A stretch of DNA of 54,610 nt from Pantanalinema sp. (GTDB lineage Bacteria; Cyanobacteriota; Sericytochromatia; S15B-MN24; UBA4093). Positions 41,392-50,916 of this stretch are shown here, one piece after another. The translations under genes and the position numbers were made by a program. The notes under the pieces are model-generated. The model searched no databases, was not told where the DNA came from, and saw only the letters and a program-made list of their open reading frames with translations. Every line of letters starts with the position of its first letter. Within the stretch, counting starts at the first letter, position 1. Location of the stretch: contig DATNQI010000087.1 of NCBI GenBank assembly GCA_036704125.1, positions 1 to 54,610 of the forward strand. Reading direction: 5' to 3'.

Positions 41392-42087
41392 ATGTCGCAG
41401 TTCCCTCAGAACGGCCCGCCGCGCGCGCGGGGCACCGCGCCGCTCGACGGCTACGTGCCTTCCCAGCCCTCCGCGCAGGGCACCGGGGCCCTGGACCAGG
41501 TCCTCCGGCGCGAGGACCTTGCGCGCGAGATCGCCCAGGGCGAAAAGGTGGTCTCGACCATGCGGCCCCGGATCAAGGCCCTGGACCGGGCGATCGCCGC
41601 CCACATCGCGCCGAGTGAGGCTCTCGACGAGGTATTCATCGGGGTGGTCGAGAGCGAGCGAGAGTACACCATGCGCCTCGCCAACCAGGTCGCCGCAACC
41701 CCCGAGCGGCTGCGGCAGGCCCAGGTGCTCGTCACCCAGTTCCGGCTCGCCGAGCAGGCGCTCGTCGAGGCCAAGGCCGCCGAGGCCCAGTTCGCGGCCG
41801 CAAACCTCGCGGTCGGCCGGGTGGAGGGCTTCAGCCTCACCAAGTTCAAGGGCTGTCTCTACCCCCTCTACTTCTTCGCCACGGTCTTCCCGGGCATTCC
41901 GATCCTGGAGAGCCTCTTCCCTCACATGAGGCTGCCGGCTCAGACCCAGCCGCTCTCCCGGACCGTGCCCCTGCCGAGCGTCCCGCCTGCCGCGCAGCCC
42001 GAGCCGGCCCCCGCCGAGCCCGTCACGAAGATAGGCAAGCTGGTCGGCGACCTGTGGCGCAAGTCGGTCTTCTCGAAGCGGGATTAA
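41392..42087 (+). CDS. Hypothetical protein with central coiled coil
   Basis: This 231-residue protein is of unknown function. It has a Pro/Gly-rich N-terminus (about 1-38) and a long helical region (about 40-145) rich in Ala, Glu, Arg and Gln with coiled-coil character. A hydrophobic segment lies near 155-180 (LYPLYFFATVFPGIPILESL), followed by a Pro-rich tail. I use the ATG at 41392 because AAGGAGG lies five bases upstream. Its TAA shares bases with the truB stop on the other strand (TTAA, 42084-42087). It may be a membrane-peripheral or membrane-inserted protein. I recognise no family. Confidence 0.65.
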   Translation: MSQFPQNGPPRARGTAPLDGYVPSQPSAQGTGALDQVLRREDLAREIAQGEKVVSTMRPRIKALDRAIAAHIAPSEALDEVFIGVVESEREYTMRLANQVAATPERLRQAQVLVTQFRLAEQALVEAKAAEAQFAAANLAVGRVEGFSLTKFKGCLYPLYFFATVFPGIPILESLFPHMRLPAQTQPLSRTVPLPSVPPAAQPEPAPAEPVTKIGKLVGDLWRKSVFSKRD

Positions 42088-42956
42088 GTGGCCGGGAAGA
42101 CCGTGCGGGGGTGCAGCAGCTCGCCCCGGCGCTCGTAGACGGCAAGCAACCGATCGGGGGCGTGCACCCGCACCAGGGCGCCCTCGGGCTCGCCCTGCAC
42201 CGGCAGGGTCCGGCCGTAGCCGATGGCCTGCGCGTCCTCGCTCGAGGCGTCCCGACGAGTCAGGTGCGCGAGGTAGTCGTCCTCGGCGGCGTAGCGGATG
42301 TCCTCGTCCAGGGCGAAGGCGCCGTCGAGGTCGAAGTCGCCCGCCCGGGTCCTCAGCAGGAAGGCCAAGGAGGCCGGACAGCTGAGCGCCGCGCCCAGGT
42401 CGATGGCCAGCGAGCGGATGTAGGTGCCCGCCGAGCACGCGACCCGCAAGAGCGCCTTCGGGCGCGCGCCGGGGGTGAACTCCACCAGCTCCAGCGCCTC
42501 GATCGTCACGTCGCGCAGGGGCAGGTCCTCGATGACGATTCCCTCGCGGGCGAGCTCGTACAGGCGCCTTCCCTGGTAGTGAACGGCCGAGACCATAGGG
42601 GGGCGCTGCTGGATGGGACCCCTGAAGCGCGGCAGGACCGCCGTAAGGGCCGCGCGATCGAAGGCGCAGTCCTCCTCGGCCAGGATCTCCCCCTCGCAGT
42701 CCCCCGTGGAGGTCGAGACCCCGAACTGGATCTCGGCCAGGTACTCCTTGCCGGAGCGCAGGTAGGGCAAGAGACGGGTGGCCGTGCCCACCGCCACGGG
42801 CAGCACGCCGGTCGCGACGGGATCCAGGGTGCCGGCGTGGCCGACCTTCTTGGTGCCCAGGCGGCGCCTGAGGGCCGCGACCACGTCGTGCGCGGTCATG
42901 CCCGGGGGCTTGAGGACGTTGAGGAGGCCGGACTTAACGGCGGGCTTTGAGTTCAA
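42084..42956 (-). CDS. truB: tRNA pseudouridine-55 synthase TruB
   Basis: This enzyme makes pseudouridine 55 in the T-loop of tRNAs. It has LLNVLKPPGMTAHDVVAALR at the start and the catalytic Asp in GHAGTLDPVATGVLPVAVG. RPPMVSAVHYQGRRLYELAR and CSAGTYIRSLAIDLG follow, and then a PUA-like C-terminus. No ATG or GTG precedes the conserved start. I propose the TTG at 42956, with GGAAG upstream, giving 290 residues and overlapping the nrnA end by 23 bases. It is the last gene of the rimP-truB operon. Its stop overlaps the convergent gene. Confidence 0.92.
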   Translation of the reverse strand: MNSKPAVKSGLLNVLKPPGMTAHDVVAALRRRLGTKKVGHAGTLDPVATGVLPVAVGTATRLLPYLRSGKEYLAEIQFGVSTSTGDCEGEILAEEDCAFDRAALTAVLPRFRGPIQQRPPMVSAVHYQGRRLYELAREGIVIEDLPLRDVTIEALELVEFTPGARPKALLRVACSAGTYIRSLAIDLGAALSCPASLAFLLRTRAGDFDLDGAFALDEDIRYAAEDDYLAHLTRRDASSEDAQAIGYGRTLPVQGEPEGALVRVHAPDRLLAVYERRGELLHPRTVFPAT

Positions 42957-43917
42957 GGTCGATCGCTTCCAGCAGGGTCTGGACCGCCCGGTCCATGGGC
43001 AGGGCGAGGGTGCAGCCGGCGGCCCGGCGGTGACCGCCGCCGCCGAACTTGGCGGCGAGGCGCGAGACGTCCACGGTCTCCTTGGAGCGCATGCTGGCCT
43101 TGAGATCGCCGCTGGCGGTCTCGCGCAGGAAGAAGGAGACCTCGACCCCCTTGACGGCGCGCAGCCGCTCGGCGAGGCCCTCGGTGTGCTCTTCCTTGGC
43201 GCCCGCCTCGTCGAGCATGGCGCGGGTGATGGTGGTGTAGGCGACGCGGCCGCCGCTCGTGATGGTCGCGCTCGCGAGGCCCATGGCCTTGATCTTGAGC
43301 TCGGCCAGGGGCACCTGCTCGAAGAGGGCGCGCGAGATGGCACCGGGCTGGACGCCCGCGCGGATCAGGCTTGCCGCCATCTCGTGGGAGGTGGCGTTGG
43401 TCGCCTCGTAGGCGAAGCTGCCGGTGTCGGTCACCAGCGCCACGTACATGCCGATGGCGGCCTCGGAGTCGATGGGGACGCCGAAGTGACCGTAGAGGCG
43501 ATAGACCACCTCCCCCGTGGCCGCCGCGTCCTCGAGCACCACGTTGACGTGGCCGAAGCGGGGGTTCGAGACGTGGTGGTCCACGTCGACGATGAGGCCG
43601 AAGGCCTCGAGGCGCGCCCGCAGGCTGCCGAACCGGCCCATGTCCGCCGCGTCCAGGGTGACCAGGCCGGCGTCCGAAGGCAGGTCGGCGGGCAGCTCGG
43701 TGACGACCTCGTCGGTCCCCGGCAGGAAGCGGTAGGCATCGGGCACCGGGTCCGGGCACACGTGGATCACCCGGTGGCCGAAGGCGCGCAGCAGGCGCTT
43801 CATGGCGATCGCCGAGCCCAGGGTGTCGCAGTCCGGGTTCATGTGGGAGGCCACCACCCAGGCGGTGGGCCCCCCCTCTCGCAGGACCGCGATCTCGGAA
43901 GGAAGGCTACTCGCCAT
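42934..43917 (-). CDS. nrnA: DHH-family phosphoesterase, NrnA-like
   Basis: This 327-residue phosphoesterase of the NrnA/pApA-phosphodiesterase group degrades nanoRNAs and may dephosphorylate pAp. Motifs are SHMNPDCDTLGSAIA (metal site), TLDAADMGRFG, VDHHVSNPRFG (the DHH box) and the DHHA1 end FGGGGHRRAAGCTL. Length and order are normal. In many bacteria it lies between rbfA and truB, as here. Its start overlaps the rbfA end by 11 bases, so translation is coupled. The exact substrate preference cannot be read from sequence. Confidence 0.93.
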   Translation of the reverse strand: MASSLPSEIAVLREGGPTAWVVASHMNPDCDTLGSAIAMKRLLRAFGHRVIHVCPDPVPDAYRFLPGTDEVVTELPADLPSDAGLVTLDAADMGRFGSLRARLEAFGLIVDVDHHVSNPRFGHVNVVLEDAAATGEVVYRLYGHFGVPIDSEAAIGMYVALVTDTGSFAYEATNATSHEMAASLIRAGVQPGAISRALFEQVPLAELKIKAMGLASATITSGGRVAYTTITRAMLDEAGAKEEHTEGLAERLRAVKGVEVSFFLRETASGDLKASMRSKETVDVSRLAAKFGGGGHRRAAGCTLALPMDRAVQTLLEAIDLELKARR

Positions 43918-44278
43918 GGCCTTCCGGCTCGCCGCCTTCGCGCTTGATGCGCGCCAGGAGGTCGTGGATGTGGGCGCCGTGCTCGATGGAGCGGTCCTGC
44001 TTGAAGTGGAGCTCGGGCACCACCCGCAGCTTGACGGCCTTGCCGACCTCGGAGCGGATGAAGCCGACCGCCGAGCTGAGGCCCTCCATGGTCAGGGCCT
44101 GGGTGGGCTCGTCGCCGTAGATGGAGACGAAGATCTTGGCGTGGCGAAGATCGCCCGAGACCTCGACGTCGGTGATCGAGACCATGCCGGTGATGCGGGA
44201 GTCCTTGAGGCGCCGGATGGCATCCGCGACCACATCCTTGATGACCTCGGAAACTCGTTCGGCTCGCTGGTTGCCCAT
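43907..44278 (-). CDS. rbfA: 30S ribosome-binding factor A
   Basis: This 123-residue KH-type protein assists late 30S maturation and cold adaptation. It begins QRAERVSEVIKDVVADAIRR and has VSITDVEVSGDLRHAKIFVSIYG in the core and LRVVPELHFKQDRSIEHGA near the end, the family pattern. The C-terminal tail is short and charged. It lies between infB and nrnA in the translation operon. A perfect 11-bp hairpin (44302-44332) lies in the 66-base gap to infB. Confidence 0.94.
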   Translation of the reverse strand: MGNQRAERVSEVIKDVVADAIRRLKDSRITGMVSITDVEVSGDLRHAKIFVSIYGDEPTQALTMEGLSSAVGFIRSEVGKAVKLRVVPELHFKQDRSIEHGAHIHDLLARIKREGGEPEGHGE

Positions 44279-44301
44279 GATGGCCTGCTTTCGGAAAGTG
44301 A

Positions 44302-44332
44302 GCCCCGGGCGGGCCTTGGCGCCGCCCGGGGC
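44302..44332 (-). repeat. GC hairpin in the infB-rbfA gap
   Basis: Perfect 11-base arms (44302-44312 and 44322-44332) enclose a nine-base loop in the only sizeable gap of the translation operon. There is no T run on the transcribed strand, so it is more likely an attenuation or processing element than a full terminator. Confidence 0.6.
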
Positions 44333-44344
44333 CAGGGAGCCTGG

Positions 44345-47092
<2,748 letters not shown>

Positions 47093-47106
47093 GTGTTTCC
47101 TTCCTC

Positions 47107-47403
47107 CTAGCCGACGGATGATCCGTCGGACCGCCCCCCGCCTTCGTGCTCTTGGCCGAGGGCGGCGATGTTCTTAGCCAGCTCAGCTGGAACATGGCAC
47201 CGCAATGCCCGATCGAGTTGCCGTCGCTTGAGCGCGTCCTCGACGCACCGCCCGCGGCGGTGGACGTAGGCTCCGCGCCCTTGCGCCTTGCCGCTGAGGT
47301 CCAGGAGGATGTCTCCCTCGGGTGTCCGAACCAACCGGATCAATTCTAACTTTGATCCCAATTGGCGACAACTCACGCAGCGACGAAGCGGCTCGGCACC
47401 CAT
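47107..47403 (-). CDS. YlxR family RNA-binding protein (DUF448)
   Basis: This 98-residue protein, usually found between nusA and infB as here, has the family opening RRCVSCRQLGSKLELIRLVR and the core GRGAYVHRRGRCVEDALKRR. YlxR relatives bind RNA and in some species act as nucleoid-type regulators. The Gly-rich C-terminus (about 85-98) is not conserved. It starts seven bases after the nusA stop, so the genes are tightly coupled. Confidence 0.9.
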   Translation of the reverse strand: MGAEPLRRCVSCRQLGSKLELIRLVRTPEGDILLDLSGKAQGRGAYVHRRGRCVEDALKRRQLDRALRCHVPAELAKNIAALGQEHEGGGRSDGSSVG

Positions 47404-47410
47404 GGCTTAC

Positions 47411-48670
47411 CTAGACGCCTTCGCCCTCTTCGGCGACTGCCGGAGTCTCCTCGGAGGCCTCTGCGACGGCCTCTTCGGTCGCGATGGCCTCTTCGGCCGC
47501 GACGGCCTCTTCGGCCGCCGTCTCGACGCTCTGCGTCTCGGAGACCTCGGTCGCGGCCTCCTCGACGAACTCCTCGTCGACCGGGTAGTTCTCGATCTCG
47601 CCCATGGCGCTCTCGAGCGCCGCGGCGTTGAGCTCGCGCTGCTGCGACTCGCTCTTGATGTCGATCTTGTAGCCGGTCAGGCGAGCGGCCAGGCGGACGT
47701 TCTGCCCCTCGCGGCCGATGGCCAGGGACAGCATCGCGTCCGGCACGACCACCTTGGCGGTGCGCTCCAGCGAGTTGACCGAGACCGAGACGACCTTGGC
47801 GGGCGAGAGGGCGTTCGCGATGAAGGTGGTGGGATCCTCCGACCAGCGGATGATGTCGATCTTCTCGTTGCGCAGCTCGTTGACGATGCCCTGGATGCGG
47901 CCGCCGCGGGCGCCGACGCAGGCGCCGACGGGGTCGACCGACTGGTCCTTGGACCGCACGGCGAGCTTGGTGCGGAAGCCGGCCTCGCGGGCGATGGCCT
48001 CGATGGTCACGGTGCCGTCCATGATCTCGGGGATCTCGAGCTCGAACAGCTCGCGGACGAGCCCGGCGTGGCCGCGGCTGACCAGCAGCTGCATGCCGCG
48101 GGTGGTCTCGCGGACCTCGCACAGGAAGATCTTGATGCGGTCGCCGGGGCGGTAGCTCTCGCCGGGCACCTGCTCGGAGCCGGGGACGATGCCCTCGACC
48201 TTGCCGAAGTTGACGATGATGTTGCGGCCCTCGAAGCGCTGGACGGTGCCGATGATCGTCTCGCCCTCCTTGCCCTTGAACTGGTCGAGGACCTGCTTGC
48301 GCTCGGCCTCGCGCAGGCGCTGGTTGAGCACCTGCTTCATCATCTGGGCGGCCAGGCGGCCCAGCTCGCTCGGGTCGGGGGTGACGTCGATCTCGAGGAC
48401 CTGGCCGACCTCGGCCTCGTCGAGGAGCTCCTTGGCCTCGGACAGCAGCATCTGGCTGTCGGGATCCTCGATCTCCTCGACCACCTCGCGCAGGTCCAGG
48501 ACGTGGAACTCGCCGGTCTCGAGGTCGAGGCGCGCGATGGTGTTGGGGTGCGGGTGGGCCGTCTTCTTGTAGGCCGAAAGCATGCCGGCCTCGAGCGCCT
48601 CCTGGAGCACCTCGGTGCTCACGCCGCGCTCGCGCTGCATCTCTTTGAAGAGTTCCTTGTCAATCTTCAT
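47411..48670 (-). CDS. nusA: Transcription termination/antitermination factor NusA
   Basis: This 419-residue elongation factor has an N-terminal RNA-polymerase-binding domain (1-130) and an S1 domain (about 135-200, IIGTVQRFEGRNIIVNFGK). Two KH domains follow (about 210-350, including DPVGACVGARGGRIQGIVNEL and AIGREGQNVRLAARLTGYKI). The tail (about 365-419) is an acidic Glu/Ala repeat (ETAAEEAVAAEEAIATEEAV) with no folded AR domain. The DNA of the tail has imperfect tandem repeats (about 47461-47520). It is the second gene of the rimP operon. Confidence 0.96.
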   Translation of the reverse strand: MKIDKELFKEMQRERGVSTEVLQEALEAGMLSAYKKTAHPHPNTIARLDLETGEFHVLDLREVVEEIEDPDSQMLLSEAKELLDEAEVGQVLEIDVTPDPSELGRLAAQMMKQVLNQRLREAERKQVLDQFKGKEGETIIGTVQRFEGRNIIVNFGKVEGIVPGSEQVPGESYRPGDRIKIFLCEVRETTRGMQLLVSRGHAGLVRELFELEIPEIMDGTVTIEAIAREAGFRTKLAVRSKDQSVDPVGACVGARGGRIQGIVNELRNEKIDIIRWSEDPTTFIANALSPAKVVSVSVNSLERTAKVVVPDAMLSLAIGREGQNVRLAARLTGYKIDIKSESQQRELNAAALESAMGEIENYPVDEEFVEEAATEVSETQSVETAAEEAVAAEEAIATEEAVAEASEETPAVAEEGEGV

Positions 48671-48681
48671 GGTCGTCTACC

Positions 48682-49137
48682 TCAATCGATCGTCAACCGC
48701 ACCAAGGAGACCTGCTCCTTGGAAAATTCCTGTTCGCCCTCTGGGCTCTTGATCCGGATCATCGCCTCGGTGGCGCCGAGGAGCTCGCCCGTCCACTCCT
48801 TCTTGCCGCCGACGGGGGCGTAGGTCTTGATGAGGACCTTGCGCCCCTTGAAGCGGTCGAAGTCGCGCTGCGAGCGCAGCGGGCGCTCGGCGCCCGGGCT
48901 CGAGACCTCGAGCATGTAGGCGCTGGGGACCAGGTCCGGCTGCGCGTCGAGCGCCTCGTCCAGCGCCCGGCTGACGGTCTCGCACTCGGCGTGCGAGATG
49001 CCCGCCTCGGAGTCGATGGTGATGCGCAGGATCCAGTTGCCGCCCTCCTTGAGGTACTCGACGTCGAAAAGCTCGACGCCGGCGCTCTCGGCGATGGGGC
49101 GGGCCAGTTCGGTGACCTGCTCGGCGATGCGTGACAC
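48682..49137 (-). CDS. rimP: Ribosome maturation factor RimP
   Basis: This 151-residue 30S assembly factor begins MSRIAEQVTELARPIAESAG. It contains VELFDVEYLKEGGNWILRITID, the SP(G)-type loop YMLEVSSPGAERPLR and FKGRKVLIKTYAP, the two-domain family pattern. The start is GTG (49137) with GGGGGAT upstream. It leads the operon rimP-nusA-ylxR-infB-rbfA-nrnA-truB. The roughly 115-base leader is structured, with a UUCG-type hairpin and a strong hairpin just before the ribosome site. Confidence 0.95.
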   Translation of the reverse strand: MSRIAEQVTELARPIAESAGVELFDVEYLKEGGNWILRITIDSEAGISHAECETVSRALDEALDAQPDLVPSAYMLEVSSPGAERPLRSQRDFDRFKGRKVLIKTYAPVGGKKEWTGELLGATEAMIRIKSPEGEQEFSKEQVSLVRLTID

Positions 49138-49156
49138 GGGATCCCCCTAGACACAA

Positions 49157-49180
49157 GAGAGCGGGCCGAGGCCCACTCTC
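49157..49180 (-). repeat. Hairpin in the rimP leader
   Basis: Eleven pairs with one wobble (49157-49167 with 49170-49180) and a two-base gap lie about 15 bases before the ribosome site on the minus strand. A second, UUCG-capped hairpin lies at 49235-49248. No T run follows, so it may control initiation or mRNA decay rather than terminate. Confidence 0.6.
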
Positions 49181-49260
49181 CAAAGCATGCGCTCCATGCG
49201 AACCCGTCGGGGTCGGCGTGCGCACTGGATTTATCGGCCCGAAGGCCGTGGCTGAGATTC

Positions 49261-49269
49261 AGTATACCA
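49261..49269 (-). promoter_or_regulatory. Extended -10 promoter of the rimP operon
   Basis: On the minus strand TGG (49269-49267) directly precedes TATACT (49266-49261). There is no clear -35. Transcription would start near 49254. Confidence 0.6.
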
Positions 49270-49306
49270 TACTTCAAGAACGGTTGTTGGCGCCCCGATG
49301 GCCCCC

Positions 49307-49867
49307 CTACTTCGTGTAGACCTCGGGCTTGAGTACCCCGATGAAGGGAACGTTGCGGAACTTCTGCCGGTAGTCGAGGCCGTAGCCGACCACGAACTTG
49401 TCGGGGATGGTGAAGCCGGTGTAGCGGACCGGGACCGTCTCGATGCGGCGCGCGGGCTTGTCGAGAAGGGTGCAGATCTCGAGCGAGGCGGGGCGGCGCT
49501 CCATGAGGGTTCGCACCAGGTAGCTGAGCGTCAGCCCCGTGTCGATGATGTCCTCGAGGATCAGGACGTGGCGGCCGGTGATGCTCTCGTCCAGGTCCTT
49601 GAGGATGCGCACGACGCCGCTCGAGCGGGTCGAGGCCCCGTAGCTGGAGACGGCCATGAAGTCGAGCTCGCAGGGGATGGTGATCTGCTTGTAGAGGTCG
49701 CCCAGGAACATGGCGACGCCCTTGAGCACGCCGATGACCACCAGGTCCTTGCCGGCGTAGTCCTCGGAGATGGTCTTGCCGAGTTCGTTGATGCGCGCCT
49801 GCAGCTCTTCGGTCGAGATGAGGGTGTGGTCGATCGATTCGAGAAGGTTGGGGAGGTAGGTGCTCAC
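49307..49867 (-). CDS. hpt: Hypoxanthine phosphoribosyltransferase
   Basis: This 186-residue purine salvage enzyme converts hypoxanthine or guanine and PRPP to IMP or GMP. It has ELGKTISEDYAGKDLVVIGVL, the flexible-loop FMAVSSYGASTRSSGVV, the PRPP motif VLILEDIIDTGLTL and the purine-site end KFVVGYGLDYRQKFRN. I chose the GTG at 49867 because AAGGAG lies about ten bases upstream. The open frame extends further but into the promoter (TGGACA-17-TAGGAT). It precedes the rimP operon and is separated from it by another promoter. Confidence 0.94.
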   Translation of the reverse strand: MSTYLPNLLESIDHTLISTEELQARINELGKTISEDYAGKDLVVIGVLKGVAMFLGDLYKQITIPCELDFMAVSSYGASTRSSGVVRILKDLDESITGRHVLILEDIIDTGLTLSYLVRTLMERRPASLEICTLLDKPARRIETVPVRYTGFTIPDKFVVGYGLDYRQKFRNVPFIGVLKPEVYTK

Positions 49868-49908
49868 GCGGGGTCTGCTCCTTGGCTCGAGGCGGGACGG
49901 TCGGTCCG

Positions 49909-49937
49909 ATCCTAGCAAAGCGGCCAGGCCATGTCCA
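49909..49937 (-). promoter_or_regulatory. Promoter of hpt
   Basis: On the minus strand TGGACA (49937-49932), a 17-base spacer and TAGGAT (49914-49909), with TGC before the -10. Transcription would start near 49902. Confidence 0.65.
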
Positions 49938-50008
49938 CCGGCTGACCCCGCGATTCCAGAAACCCGCGAAACCTTATAGCGTCAGGGGTAGAAACCGCTT
50001 GTTTGGTG

Positions 50009-50014
50009 TATAAT
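50009..50014 (+). promoter_or_regulatory. -10 element of the lipoprotein/outer-membrane protein pair
   Basis: A perfect TATAAT (50009-50014) is preceded by GGTG. No -35 is visible. The 60-base leader contains a GGGGG/CCCCC self-complementary stretch (around 50040-50050). Confidence 0.5.
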
Positions 50015-50079
50015 CCCTCGGGCCGAAGCGACCGGTGCTTCCCCCGGGGGTCTTCCTCACCGATTTAGGAGCGACAAGC

Positions 50080-50886
50080 GTGATCAAGAAAATCCTTCCC
50101 CTCGCCCTCTGCGGCCTCCTGGCGGGCTGCGCGGCGATCAAGGAGTTCCAGCCCCTCCAGTCCGGCCTCCAGACCTTCTTCGTGCGCTCGCTGGTCGTCG
50201 CGAAGCCCGCGGGCGGCGGCGAGGACAAGCACGCCTTCCTCATCTGGGCGAGCACCGGCGACAAGATCACCGCCATGAAGCGCGGCTCCGGGGTGGGCGC
50301 CACGCCGGCCGACACGGTCAACATCGACACCAACACCTCCTTCCACGACGACCAGGGGATCACCCCGGGCGGCACCTACGTCTACGCGGCCACCTTCGGC
50401 GAGAAGACCCTCACCCGCTCGATCAAGGTCCTCGCCAAGGAGGACGCCGGCAAGGTCACCGCCACGGCTCCCGATGTCCTCCGTGACCCCCAGGCGGGCG
50501 TAGCGGCCGCGGCGCGGCCCACCTTCAGCTGGACGCTGGACCAGTCAGACGGGAAGGCCAGCGGCTTCCTGGTCTCGGTGGTCAAGGCCGACAACGTGAA
50601 CAGCACCGCGGGCCTGGCTCCGGTCTACACCGCCTTCCTCGACGCGGCGTCGCACTCGGCCGGCGTGGCCTACGGCACCCCTTCGGACATGAGCGCCATC
50701 ACCAAGGAGCTGCTCGACGCGCTGGCTTCGGCCGACTCCAAGTACGCCAAGAAGGACGGCGACGTCCCCGACCTCGAGAAGGGTGCCAAGTACGTCTGGC
50801 TGGTCGCGCCCATCGCGGTGGACAAGGAGAAGGCCAGCTTTGCCATCGGTGATCAGTCCGCGGCCGCCTTCCAAGTCGCCCCCTAG
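50080..50886 (+). CDS. Lipoprotein of unknown function
   Basis: This 268-residue lipoprotein starts at GTG 50080 with TAGGAG eight bases upstream. The lipobox LALCGLLAGC puts the Cys at 17. The mature protein looks beta-rich, with two fibronectin/Ig-like stretches: FLIWASTGDKITAMKRG and FSWTLDQSDGKASGFLVSVV, the latter ending in YVWLVAPIAV. The YxWxV pattern is common in fibronectin type III domains. It is not clearly related to the cassette A/B proteins. It is followed after 30 bases by an outer-membrane protein gene, so the two may work together. Function unknown. Confidence 0.75.
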   Translation: MIKKILPLALCGLLAGCAAIKEFQPLQSGLQTFFVRSLVVAKPAGGGEDKHAFLIWASTGDKITAMKRGSGVGATPADTVNIDTNTSFHDDQGITPGGTYVYAATFGEKTLTRSIKVLAKEDAGKVTATAPDVLRDPQAGVAAAARPTFSWTLDQSDGKASGFLVSVVKADNVNSTAGLAPVYTAFLDAASHSAGVAYGTPSDMSAITKELLDALASADSKYAKKDGDVPDLEKGAKYVWLVAPIAVDKEKASFAIGDQSAAAFQVAP

Positions 50887-50916
50887 CCCGAGCGCATCAA
50901 GAGAGGATCTCATCCC

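Noticed and set aside
49138-49306. A tRNA in the rimP leader, as in the metY-rimP arrangement of Escherichia coli
   Set aside because: The hairpins do not form a cloverleaf, and no acceptor stem or CCA end is present.
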